Of a DNA stretch of 64,000 bases, positions 9,693 through 18,156 are shown piece after piece. The notes beneath the pieces are model-generated. The model did no database searches and was not told the DNA's origin. It saw nothing but the letters and a program-made list of their open reading frames with translations. Made by a program: the position numbers and the translations under genes. The stretch is from Oscillatoriaceae cyanobacterium M7585_C2015_266 (lineage in GTDB: Bacteria > Cyanobacteriota > Cyanobacteriia > Cyanobacteriales > Oscillatoriaceae), in the NCBI GenBank assembly GCA_015295835.1, contig DVEG01000026.1, forward strand, positions 1 through 64,000. Reading direction: 5' to 3'. Every line of letters starts with the position of its first letter. Within the stretch, counting starts at the first letter, position 1.

Positions 9693-12209
9693 TCAATTAA
9701 CCCTTCTTCGGAATATAAATGTACCCGATTCTCCTGGGGGCAAAATACTAGGTACTGTATTTACATATTTTGTTACATCTGAGTTGACTGTAGTACCACT
9801 TTTATCTACAGATTGTATAATTGCTGGGCGTCCGCTGAAAAATGCGATCACCCCGCCTCTGGAATCAATTGCTGAACCTGGTACATTACTCGTATCAATT
9901 CCTGTTGTCAGGTTGCCGTCGCCATCGCTATTATCATTATCAAGTGCCCAACTGTTGCCAAATGGATTACTATTTGCGTCATAAGTTGTACCATCTTCTA
10001 TTATAATAATATTACTAGCATTCAGAATAATATTTCCCCTGCCGCCACCAATTGAAATATTCTTATATGTCAAGCGATATTCTATAATATTTCCAGGAGA
10101 AGGAGTTTTAGGAGCGGCACTAAATAAATCTTGTCCTGCCTGTACGTCGGCACCAGTTCCTTTAAGAATACGCGACTCTTTTAAAACTTGTACAAAACCA
10201 GTATATACGCGATTAATTGTAGTATTTGCTGGCTCTCCTTCGGAGATTTTACCATCTTGATTGCTGTCAATAAATGCCACAATTGGTACAGGATATCCCC
10301 GCAGTTGTGCAGTGGCGGGCAAGTCGATTTCTACAGAATAATTAGCTCTTTGATTTGCCCCAACATTAGGAATTATAACCGGAGGCTGTGTGCTAGTAAA
10401 CCCGCCTGAGCGAGTGTAGATATAGGTGACAGATTGATTACCAAAAATAATCGTTACTTTTGTGCCGTCGGGCAATTCACTGGGATTAGCAGGTGGTATG
10501 GGTAAAAGGGTAATATTGACAGTTGCCGACGAAGTATTCTGTACTGTATTGGCAAAAGTTATTGATTCCGGATCGATGGGTGCCGAGGAACTTAATCCGG
10601 CAGGAATAAGTGTGGATTTGTTGGAAAAATCATCGTTATTATCTGTTGGACCGATAGCATCTGGCGCTTCTTTTGGGCCATTTAAAATACTTGTGGAGCG
10701 CACATTAATAATAATAACATTAGCTTCACCTCCGGAGCCAGTGCCGGTATTATTATTACTTTCATCTGTTCCTTGGGTACTAGGATCGGCAATTCCCGTG
10801 CTGATAATTGGATTGCCATTACTATCAGTAGCTCCAGGAGTGCCGTCATCGTTATAATTGTTAGGCAATTGATCGCCGGATTCGTCGTAAACTAAGCGAG
10901 TGGTATCGCCTTCTGTAGCTCCGAAAATTTGGGCAATATTGGCGATCGCTCTAGATGTAACAACCCCTTTAGTTACTACTTGGAATGACAAGCCGCTGAC
11001 AAGTGTTCCTTTCTTAATTGTACCGTCAAAAATAAAGCCAATTCGGGTTACATTTGCCAGCCCACCGATCGCGGTATTATTAGGATTGGTAAACCACCGC
11101 GCCGAGAGTGCATTTACAGTAGCAGGATTATCTTTTGTGAAAACAACTTGCCAGCCGTTGGGAACTGTCCACTTGCCGTTGAGTTGGGTGCCCGAAGGCA
11201 CGACATCGGAAACAAGAATCCGTGTGACGGAATTACCGTTTACATTAATGGGGCTGCCTGTAAAATTAGCTAAATTAGCGGGAACGAGATTAGTGCTGCC
11301 GGGGGGCGTTTGCGCTCGCACTTCCAGAGCTAAATTGTAAGTAATAATATCATCAGTGGGATCAGCGGGATTGCCTATATTTATTGGTTGAGTATGAGTT
11401 TTGTATAGTGCTACTAAAGCAATGGGCGGTGCTCCCACTGTAGCAGTTTGTATTGCAGAAGCTTCTCTAGTACCATTTACCGGCTCTCCTGGGGATTCTC
11501 CTACTACTCCATCTGGGTTATCGATGGTATAAACATCGCCGGCATCTGCCACTCTTTGCACATTTTGGGCGCTGTTAGGAGTTTGCCCTAATTGTACGGA
11601 AATTATATTGCCGTTTGTGGCTGTGGCAGCAATTTTTACAGGCACGCGTACGCGAATAGATTCTCCTGGGGCAAAGGAAGCTGTTATTACTTGTTCGTCG
11701 CTAAAGGTGTAGCCAGCAAGCGTAGAATTGCTGGCGATATTTATCCAAGTGTTGCCGCCATCAATGCTGATTTGTAGCTTGCCGTCGATGGTAGCGGCTC
11801 CGTTGACTGTTGCTAAGTTGGGAATGCGGAACTTTGTTGGATCGTTACCGACATTTGTAACTATGAAGTCAAAAAATAAGCGCTCGCCTGCTTCGATTTT
11901 GCTATTGCCATCTTCTTCTTTAAAGCCGGCGGGGGTGACGGTGATACCTGCTACTTCTGCCACTCTCACTGTCACTGTATTCGAGATTACTTCTCGAATT
12001 TCCCCTGTATTTGGATCTTGATAAGTGCCTGTTGCCTTATTTTCAATCAGGGTTCCTGCTGGGGCGAGTTGTGCGAGGGCTTTTGTTGTCCACAGTAGGC
12101 TTGTAAGCGGCAACAATACTGCCACTACTCCTCTAATCGCAAGACGAGTTATAGCTTGTTGTGGCCTCTTTTTGGCCTTTACTGGCTGTCTCAAGGTATT
12201 ACACCACAC
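9693..12209 (-). CDS. secreted DUF11-domain protein, first gene of the surface operon
   Basis: The protein has 838 residues. It starts at a GTG (12209); there is no nearby in-frame ATG. A hydrophobic segment at about 24-46, ending TTKALAQ, is a good signal peptide. Residues 50-190 form a DUF11-like domain (AGERLFFDFIVTNVGNDPTK), and further beta-sandwich domains follow. The last one (about 680-838) contains NIIEYRLTYKNIS and ends in an Arg-rich tail (FIFRRRVN). Asp/Asn-rich loops such as DNDNSDGDGN suggest calcium binding. It is the promoter-proximal gene of the five-gene minus-strand cluster. No enzymatic motif was seen; a structural or adhesive role is likely but unproven. Confidence 0.8.
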   Translation of the reverse strand: MWCNTLRQPVKAKKRPQQAITRLAIRGVVAVLLPLTSLLWTTKALAQLAPAGTLIENKATGTYQDPNTGEIREVISNTVTVRVAEVAGITVTPAGFKEEDGNSKIEAGERLFFDFIVTNVGNDPTKFRIPNLATVNGAATIDGKLQISIDGGNTWINIASNSTLAGYTFSDEQVITASFAPGESIRVRVPVKIAATATNGNIISVQLGQTPNSAQNVQRVADAGDVYTIDNPDGVVGESPGEPVNGTREASAIQTATVGAPPIALVALYKTHTQPINIGNPADPTDDIITYNLALEVRAQTPPGSTNLVPANLANFTGSPINVNGNSVTRILVSDVVPSGTQLNGKWTVPNGWQVVFTKDNPATVNALSARWFTNPNNTAIGGLANVTRIGFIFDGTIKKGTLVSGLSFQVVTKGVVTSRAIANIAQIFGATEGDTTRLVYDESGDQLPNNYNDDGTPGATDSNGNPIISTGIADPSTQGTDESNNNTGTGSGGEANVIIINVRSTSILNGPKEAPDAIGPTDNNDDFSNKSTLIPAGLSSSAPIDPESITFANTVQNTSSATVNITLLPIPPANPSELPDGTKVTIIFGNQSVTYIYTRSGGFTSTQPPVIIPNVGANQRANYSVEIDLPATAQLRGYPVPIVAFIDSNQDGKISEGEPANTTINRVYTGFVQVLKESRILKGTGADVQAGQDLFSAAPKTPSPGNIIEYRLTYKNISIGGGRGNIILNASNIIIIEDGTTYDANSNPFGNSWALDNDNSDGDGNLTTGIDTSNVPGSAIDSRGGVIAFFSGRPAIIQSVDKSGTTVNSDVTKYVNTVPSILPPGESGTFIFRRRVN

Positions 12210-12712
12210 AATGTAAATGACCCTCTTATCAAAAAAATAGTTATTTGATACTCTGTTCTACTTTACGAGTATACACGGAAAAATTTTTCACCGCCACCTG
12301 TAATTTTTCTGTTTTTCCGTAATTTTTATGTTATTTATTATTATTTAAGTAAGTTGCTTTTGTGAGTTACTATTTAAAACAGGCAAAAAAAAATTAAGCC
12401 GAAGCTTGCTTCGGCTGAAAAATAACTTATATTTCATAGCTTGAGAGATTAATTAATATTAAATTTTGTTAAATTTATTTAGAAATAAGCCATGCAAGAG
12501 GGAAATGCATAAATTGGTGGATTTGTAAAATAATTATTTTTAATAAAAAAAACAACTTCTATAAGAATGGTAAAAATACTTAGTTTGTCTTGGGATGGGA
12601 AGGGCGCGGTAGGATTTACGGAAGGGAGATAGGGCGCTAAAAATAGGCGAGCGCAGTTTTGAGAGCGATCGCAAAAAGCAATACCAGAAAATTAGAATAG
12701 TTTCTAAGAAGA
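12210..12712. other. intergenic: promoter side of surface operon and 3' region of min operon
   Basis: AT-rich, with no convincing gene. It holds the leader of the DUF11 operon and, at 12385-12416, the hairpin probably ending minE transcription. Short open frames here lack coding character. Confidence 0.6.
12385..12416 (-). terminator. intrinsic terminator, probably for minCDE
   Basis: Perfect 8-bp stem AGCCGAAG/CTTCGGCT with a 4-base loop at 12397-12416. On the minus strand a run of nine T (12385-12393) follows closely. It lies about 300 bp past the minE stop. Confidence 0.7.
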
Positions 12713-13015
12713 TTATTCTTTCGATGTAGTTTTTGTTTCAACAGTTGTATGTGTACGAACGCGGCGGATGGGAAAATTAGCAACAAGAGCGGTAGCTCGC
12801 TTATTACTTTCGAGAGAAAACTCCAATCCCTCCGTCTCAATTTCGACATAACGAGAGACTACTTCTAAGATTTCCTTTTGCATAGACTCGACTATTTCCG
12901 GAGAAAGATCAGCGCGATCGTGAGCAATTACCAGTTTGAGGCGGCGTTTGACTTCCTCACGACTACTGTCTGTAGCGGAGCGAAAAAAAAGTCGTTCTAA
13001 AAGATCACTGATCAT
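12713..13015 (-). CDS. minE: cell division topological specificity factor MinE
   Basis: MinE stimulates the MinD ATPase and drives the Min pattern that restricts FtsZ rings to mid-cell. The protein begins [12 protein letters not shown], the membrane and MinD-binding segment of MinE. It continues with the helix [19 protein letters not shown] and the dimerisation region. An upstream TTG directly after the minD stop would add 8 residues (MPVSPASP), but the ATG at 13015 gives the usual MinE N-terminus, so I chose it (100 residues). It follows minD by 24 bp and is the last gene of minC-minD-minE. The C-terminal Thr-rich tail (about 15 residues) is not part of the family core. Confidence 0.93.
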   Translation of the reverse strand: MISDLLERLFFRSATDSSREEVKRRLKLVIAHDRADLSPEIVESMQKEILEVVSRYVEIETEGLEFSLESNKRATALVANFPIRRVRTHTTVETKTTSKE

Positions 13016-13039
13016 GGGGCTTGCAGGGGACACAGGCAA

Positions 13040-13846
13040 TTAACCAATTTTAGTGGATAATAATTTGCGAATCCAGGCAAAGAAGCCTTCTCGTTCGCCA
13101 GAAAGCTCGAGAAAATCAACCTTCTTGCCTTCCAAGCGCAGGGCAATATGCTCGAGTGCTATTCCTGCCTGGGAAGAATTATCTGCTAAGACTAAGGGTT
13201 CCCCTCGGTTAGTAGAAACAATCACTTTTTCGTCATCAGGGATAACACCGATTAAAGAAATAGCCAGAATTTCTTGGACATCCTGTACCGACATCATATC
13301 ATTAGCCTGTACCATATTTGGTTTGAGGCGGTTAACAATTAAACTAATACGGCGGATGCCTTGAGCTTCTAGCAAGCCGATGACACGATCGGCATCGCGG
13401 ACGGCGGCAATTTCTGGGGTGGTGATAATCAGTGCTTCTTGGGCGGCTGCGATCGCATTTTGGAACCCCTGCTCAATACCTGCGGGAGAGTCGATTAAAA
13501 CGTAGTCGTATCTAGTTGCCAATTCACCAATCAACTTTTTCATTTGCTCTGGCGTAACGGCATCTTTCATCCGATTTTGAGCAGCGGGTAGTAACACCAG
13601 ACGTGGCTGCCGTTTATCTCTTACCAGAGCTTGCTCTAAGCGACATTCGCCGCTGATAACTTCGACAGCGGTATAGACGATGCGATTTTCCAAGCCCAAG
13701 AGCAGATCGAGATTTCTCAAGCCAAAATCGGCGTCTACGACAGCGACATTGCGGCCCATCTTAGCCAGGGCCATGCCTAAATTAGCTGTACAGGTGGTTT
13801 TGCCCACCCCTCCCTTACCTGATGTAATTACAATAATGCGACTCAT
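13040..13846 (-). CDS. minD: septum site-determining ATPase MinD
   Basis: 268 residues, normal MinD length. It has the deviant Walker A motif GKGGVGKTT at residues 10-18, the switch region DADFGLRNLDLLLG, and VLIDSPAGIEQGF (Walker B-like). The C-terminal amphipathic helix FFAWIRKLLSTKIG is the membrane-targeting sequence. ATP-bound MinD dimerises on the membrane, recruits MinC to inhibit FtsZ, and is released by MinE. It sits between minC (183 bp gap) and minE (24 bp gap), all on the minus strand. Confidence 0.97.
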   Translation of the reverse strand: MSRIIVITSGKGGVGKTTCTANLGMALAKMGRNVAVVDADFGLRNLDLLLGLENRIVYTAVEVISGECRLEQALVRDKRQPRLVLLPAAQNRMKDAVTPEQMKKLIGELATRYDYVLIDSPAGIEQGFQNAIAAAQEALIITTPEIAAVRDADRVIGLLEAQGIRRISLIVNRLKPNMVQANDMMSVQDVQEILAISLIGVIPDDEKVIVSTNRGEPLVLADNSSQAGIALEHIALRLEGKKVDFLELSGEREGFFAWIRKLLSTKIG

Positions 13847-14028
13847 GAAATGCTACGATTTACGATCTAACTGCTGCTGAGTCGAGACTCGGACTTATCC
13901 CCGCTCGCTCCTTAACATTAAATTTTCTACTTTTCTGGCTTTTTCCAGGATTTTTTCGGGTTGAGCGCTCCCCAGAGGAAAGCGCCACCACTTCTTCCCC
14001 TAGTGAGCCTTCTAATATACCTTATTTT

Positions 14029-14829
14029 TCACTTTTCAACTGATTTTTGCAGCAGTTGTGCCTTGGAAAATTCTGCTGCTGGGGTAATGCGGATACCTTC
14101 TGGGGTGATATATGCCACTTCTGGCTCATACCCAGCCTGGGGCGGTTCGGGACAACGGGCTACAACATCGCTGATGCGAATTTGGGTGGCTTCCATCTTT
14201 AGTGCCATAATCACACACTGAAGATTGCCGGCGGCACCGGCATGAGCGACTCCGCGCAAGCGTCCCCAAATGAGTATATCGCCATCTGCAATTACAGAAC
14301 CGCCGGGGTTAACATCGCCAACGACTATGACGCAGCCGGGATGGCGGATTTCCACTCCAGAGCGGATAGTCATTTCTAGATAAAGGGGATCTGCTAGCGG
14401 TTGGGCGGGGGCTTCCGGGGTGGTTTTGGTTAGTGTGGGGGTAGGAGCGGAGTACTGCTCTACGGAGTAGCCAGCAGTAGCAACGGCGACAGCGGTTTGG
14501 CGGCGGCTGGTATAAACCCGCGTCAGAGAAAGTTGGACTTGGTTGAGGGCATCGGCAAGGGCTTGCAACTGACGGATGTCTAGTAAGCGCTCGCCTGCCA
14601 TCAAATAAACTTCTGTATTCGGCTGCCAAAAGCGCTCACCGCCATTAAGTCGGAATTTAATTTGCTGCCAGACTTCTGTCCATGTATTGGCTTGTGGTAC
14701 AGTCGAGCCGCTAGTTTCGATTTCTGGCGGCAATATAATTAGCAGCCGTCCGTTCTCAGTTTTAAACTGGACTTGTTGATTGCGGTTAATTTCGGGCGGG
14801 CTGGCAAGAGCGGAAGAATCAAAATTCAT
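14029..14829 (-). CDS. minC: septum site-determining protein MinC
   Basis: 266 residues. The C-terminal half (about 150-255) is the MinC beta-helix domain with the signature SGVEIRHPGCVIVVGDVNPG and DGDILIWGRLRGVAHAGAAG, which binds MinD and FtsZ. The N-terminal half (about 20-120) carries the more variable MinC_N FtsZ-inhibitory fold. A Thr/Pro/Ala linker (about 122-148) separates them. First gene of the minCDE operon. FtsZ inhibition away from mid-cell is family knowledge. Confidence 0.95.
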   Translation of the reverse strand: MNFDSSALASPPEINRNQQVQFKTENGRLLIILPPEIETSGSTVPQANTWTEVWQQIKFRLNGGERFWQPNTEVYLMAGERLLDIRQLQALADALNQVQLSLTRVYTSRRQTAVAVATAGYSVEQYSAPTPTLTKTTPEAPAQPLADPLYLEMTIRSGVEIRHPGCVIVVGDVNPGGSVIADGDILIWGRLRGVAHAGAAGNLQCVIMALKMEATQIRISDVVARCPEPPQAGYEPEVAYITPEGIRITPAAEFSKAQLLQKSVEK

Positions 14830-14937
14830 TTCAATAATGTCTCATCCTTTAGGGATAGACTGGTTTTAGTATTCTATCTATTTTTTGTTTTTGTCTTTAC
14901 TTTGTCATTGAGGAGCGATCGCCAATCACCATCTCCC

Positions 14938-15570
14938 CTACTGACAGCGGGCGATACTGCGGCGGTTGGGCAAAAGTGCCCCGCAAAAATCGGCCCCTTC
15001 TACCTTAGTATCTATGAATAGAGTATTGCTCAAATTCGCCTGTCTTAGTATAGCGTTAGTGAGATTGACGCGAAACAGGGTGTTGCTGCTCAAATCTGCA
15101 CCGGTGAGATTAGCTCCTTCTAGGTTAACATTCATTAATCCATCAGTTCTGATCCGGGCGCCGCTGAGATTGGCACCTGTCAGATCTGCACCTGTTAGGT
15201 TAGCATCGTCTAAAATAGCTTTGCTTAAATCTGCTCCCCTGAGATTGGCATCTTTGAGATCGGCTCCTTCGAGAATAGCACCATTGAGTTTAGCTCCCAT
15301 GAGATCAGCTCCAGCTAAATTTGCTCCCCGAAGATCTGATTCCGTTAGATTTGCTTGTTGTAATTTAGCTTTGAAGAGCTGAACGTTTCTGAGATTGGTT
15401 TTGGGTAGGTAAAGCTCAGTGAGTTGGCATTCTAAACATCTGCGGGTAGTAAGTAATTTTTCAACAAGCAAAACTGACGGATTCGGCAGACTCTGTTGCG
15501 CTTTAACTGAGGCAGCAGCGACGCTGGTAGCGATTATGGCGAATAATATGATAAGCTTTTTTAGTCTCAT
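14938..15570 (-). CDS. secreted pentapeptide-repeat protein
   Basis: 210 residues. The ATG is preceded by GAGGG at good spacing. Residues 1-24 are a signal peptide (IILFAIIATSVAAASVKA). From about residue 58 to 190 there are consecutive A(D/N)LxX pentapeptides, for example ANLAGADLMGAKLNGAILEG, which fold into a right-handed quadrilateral beta-helix. Two Cys flank the start of the repeat array (RRCLECQL, a CxxC). It is probably periplasmic or thylakoid-luminal. Such proteins are abundant in cyanobacteria and mostly lack a known function; no operon partner is evident. Confidence 0.85.
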   Translation of the reverse strand: MRLKKLIILFAIIATSVAAASVKAQQSLPNPSVLLVEKLLTTRRCLECQLTELYLPKTNLRNVQLFKAKLQQANLTESDLRGANLAGADLMGAKLNGAILEGADLKDANLRGADLSKAILDDANLTGADLTGANLSGARIRTDGLMNVNLEGANLTGADLSSNTLFRVNLTNAILRQANLSNTLFIDTKVEGADFCGALLPNRRSIARCQ

Positions 15571-15653
15571 AATCCCTCGGTTATATAGATGGTTAAGCTA
15601 TTGAATATTCAAATACTCCGAGTGGATATCATAAATTTGATGGCAGGCGATCG

Positions 15654-15687
15654 CTTAAAAAACCCGGTTTTTCAAAAAACCGGGTTT
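15654..15687 (-). terminator. AAACCCGG-type hairpin, terminator of the sugar-acid kinase gene
   Basis: Near-perfect inverted repeat AAACCCGGTTTTT / AAAAACCGGGTTT (15660-15672 and 15675-15687). On the minus strand it continues into a T run. It lies 53 bp past the kinase stop. From memory, the AAACCCGGTTT hairpin is a dispersed repeat in some filamentous cyanobacteria; this was not checked. Confidence 0.75.
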
Positions 15688-15739
15688 CTACTTTCCCGGT
15701 TGCTATTTTCCCAAGGTAAGCAGGTAGGGGTGTCTCCTA

Positions 15740-17071
15740 TTAAGCAGCAATCTTTTTGCTCAAACGCTGGTAAACCTCAACCAAAGAATTCGCATCGCCA
15801 ACATTACCGGGAAATAGTACTACTGGCAAATTGGGAAACTGTGGGTGAGCTGCTGGAGTCCGCACTACTGAACAGCCGGGCAAAATTTGACCCAAAAGCC
15901 GCGCGGTTCGCAACGCTAAACCTTTACTAAGTACGTCATTTGAGGTAATGCCACCTTTACTGATTAAGAAGCCGATATCAGTCGGCAAGCCCCGTACTAT
16001 ATCCATTAATAACTCAGAAACGGCAATCCCAAATTGCAAGCGTACTTCCACACTGTCAAATACTAACTCTTCACGGCTAGTATAAACTACAGGGGTTTGG
16101 CCATCAGCATGGGCTTTGTGGACTTTTTCTAAAGTGGCGGCAAGTAGTTGCGATCGCTGTTTTTCTGATTCCTCGAGTAAGTGAGCTACATCTACCTCGA
16201 TACCTACAATCCCCTGTTCTTGTAGCAATCGCTCAAGCTGTTCGGTAGTTTTTTTGACGTGGGAACCGACAATTACGGCACCGGGCTTGCCAAAACGAAC
16301 GTATTTAGCCATATCTTCAGCGGCGATTGGCTGGGGACCTAGAGCGGCAAGGGAGGTTAGGATACTTGCCGCACTACGAAACAGAAAGCGTTTACCTTGA
16401 CTGGTAGCATCAAGAATGTCGGCAGCAAATTTATTTAAGTCGGCTTGGGTTTCGCCATCAACTACACAGCAGGTGTTGCCGGATAGCTGCATTAATCTTT
16501 CCAAACAGCCGCCGCGAACATCGGAGAGTAAAAATTGCTCTACTTGTGAGGCGAGTATGCGACTTTTAGTTTTTTCTTCTACATAGTCTGGCAAGTAGCT
16601 ATGATGGTAGCCGAAGACGGAATCGCGGGCGAATTCGGTTTCATGAACGGGGGTGGGAACGCCGTTAATGATTAGGTAGTGTACGCTGTCGCGGGTGAAA
16701 CGCCCGCCCTCGAAGAAGGCGGGAACGAGAAAGTGGGCGTCAAAGGGACCTAGTTCTTCGGCAATGACGTCGGTTTCGACGGGGTAATGCCCGCGCAAGG
16801 TGGAGTCGGAACGACTGACTATTAGGAAATCTTGGATGTTTTCGGCTGCGAGCGCTTGTTTTAGATTTTTGCAGACTTCTCTTGTTACTGCCGCGGCTTG
16901 TTCAGGTGCGAGCGCTCTTGTATTAGTGAGGATAAAGAAAATTGGCGATTCATCCCGCAATCCTTCTCTGAGGGTTTCTATATCCCAGCGCATTAGTAGC
17001 AAGCAACTGTGGACAGTTTGGGAGCCAGTTGGATCGTCGTCTAGTACTATGATTTTGGGTTTGGCTGACAT
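15740..17071 (-). CDS. four-carbon acid sugar kinase family protein (DUF1537/OtnK type)
   Basis: 443 residues. The N-terminal substrate domain opens with IIVLDDDPTGSQTVHSCLLL, the diagnostic Asp-Asp-x-Thr-Gly motif, and contains SRSDSTLRGHYPVETD (the sugar-acid binding loop). The C-terminal nucleotide-binding domain (about 265-430) has GAVIVGSHVKKTTEQ and ISKGGITSNDVLSKGL. Characterised members phosphorylate erythronate or threonate-type four-carbon acids. None of the usual partner genes (OtnI isomerase, aldolase, PdxA2) is next to it, so the substrate cannot be assigned. Single-gene unit with a terminator at 15654-15687. Confidence 0.88.
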   Translation of the reverse strand: MSAKPKIIVLDDDPTGSQTVHSCLLLMRWDIETLREGLRDESPIFFILTNTRALAPEQAAAVTREVCKNLKQALAAENIQDFLIVSRSDSTLRGHYPVETDVIAEELGPFDAHFLVPAFFEGGRFTRDSVHYLIINGVPTPVHETEFARDSVFGYHHSYLPDYVEEKTKSRILASQVEQFLLSDVRGGCLERLMQLSGNTCCVVDGETQADLNKFAADILDATSQGKRFLFRSAASILTSLAALGPQPIAAEDMAKYVRFGKPGAVIVGSHVKKTTEQLERLLQEQGIVGIEVDVAHLLEESEKQRSQLLAATLEKVHKAHADGQTPVVYTSREELVFDSVEVRLQFGIAVSELLMDIVRGLPTDIGFLISKGGITSNDVLSKGLALRTARLLGQILPGCSVVRTPAAHPQFPNLPVVLFPGNVGDANSLVEVYQRLSKKIAA

Positions 17072-17127
17072 ACTGATTTATTTTTTTCTAATCTTTCTAT
17101 TCCAACATATCCCTATCGCGTTACTTT

Positions 17128-17640
17128 TTAGCCTTTTTCTTTATTTCTCAATATATTTTTCAAATTAAAATTAAAATATTTATCTCGCCTTCTCTTCATT
17201 TCTTCTTGTGTACTAATTGCAACTTGTAATGCCTCATTCAGCAGCCTGCCTTGTTCCGAAGCGCGATCGCTCACTTGCAATGTTGTTAAAACTGCTAAAT
17301 TATTGGCAAATATTTCTGGATTTCTGGCTATAAAATCCTTGTTCTTTCTAAGAATTCGCTCTGTCTTAAGTGCCCGTACTAAATCACTTCTAGTCAATTT
17401 TAGCGCTTCTATTACTTTTTCTCTATCTTTAAATTTAACTTGTGTATTTCCTGCTGCTTCTATTTCATCATTAATGTTTATTGCTTTGATTATATCATTA
17501 TACCGCTCCAGTTCATCAAACAGAGCTATGAGAGGCAGCGCATCGTTAGGTTAATCTTGCGAAAGTCATCGAAAATAAGTGCCACTGCAACTGACAAGTG
17601 TATAAAAACTATCCAAAATAAATTTTCCGGAAAAATATAA
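17128..17640 (-). pseudogene. frameshifted hypothetical gene
   Basis: The minus strand carries a coding-like stretch broken near 17545. One frame reads VALIFDDFRKINL. A -1 shift then gives NDALPLIALFDELERYND, which continues without interruption to a TAA at 17128 (end KYFNFNLKNILRNKEKG). The 89-residue frame alone would need a TTG start at 17397 inside this conserved-looking, charged helical sequence, which is unlikely to be the true start. A GTG-started 79-residue frame at 17566-17805 (MKPDLQGLEITKGELKHLTG) may be its upstream remnant. I do not recognise the family. It could also be a sequencing error. Confidence 0.45.
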
Positions 17641-18156
17641 CTCAATAAAAAACCCGCTAAAATAAATTAAAATTAAAATAGTCTGAAATATCTCAGTAGC
17701 AAACTTAGTTAGCGTCGGGGGGCGCAAGACATCCCCGAATCCCACTCCAGTCAGATGTTTCAATTCTCCTTTGGTAATTTCCAGCCCTTGCAAATCCGGT
17801 TTCACAGTTTGAGAGTTTTCGGGTAGATTTTAGTTGAGTGACAAGATAATACTATAATTTTACTAGCCCTCACCGCTCTGCCAGGATAATCTCTGCCAGA
17901 ATTGACTGCTTTACGGAATCAGTAAACTAAGATTTAGTTATTTTCCCAAAACCAGACTTCCGCTGGTAAAATTTACTTCTATACAAATAGAAGGTACTTC
18001 TTTTTGTTTTCCCAGCTCAAATGACACTTCATTTTCTTCGGATTCGCGAGTGGCACTACCTATTGGATAAACTCAAATTTTATAAAAGAGGAGTATAAAA
18101 ATATAATACCCCCACCCATACCTTACATAGGCGGGGGAGTTTACTGAAATTATAAC
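17641..18156. other. intergenic after phosphoketolase gene
   Basis: Contains the possible N-terminal remnant noted for the frameshifted gene (17566-17805) and the hairpin at 18109-18137. No other gene is supported. Confidence 0.5.
18101..18141 (-). terminator. GC hairpin downstream of phosphoketolase
   Basis: CCCCC (18109-18113) pairs with GGGGG (18133-18137). On the minus strand it is followed by an AT-rich TATTATATTTTTATAC stretch. The stem is short, so confidence is modest. Its outer sequence resembles the hairpin at 41463-41491. Confidence 0.4.

Noticed and set aside
12637-12849. 70-codon frame at the end of minE
   Set aside because: It overlaps minE in another frame on the same strand; minE is certain.
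13016-13039. TTG start of minE immediately after minD stop
   Set aside because: The ATG at 13015 gives the canonical MinE N-terminus; the extra 8 residues are not family-like.
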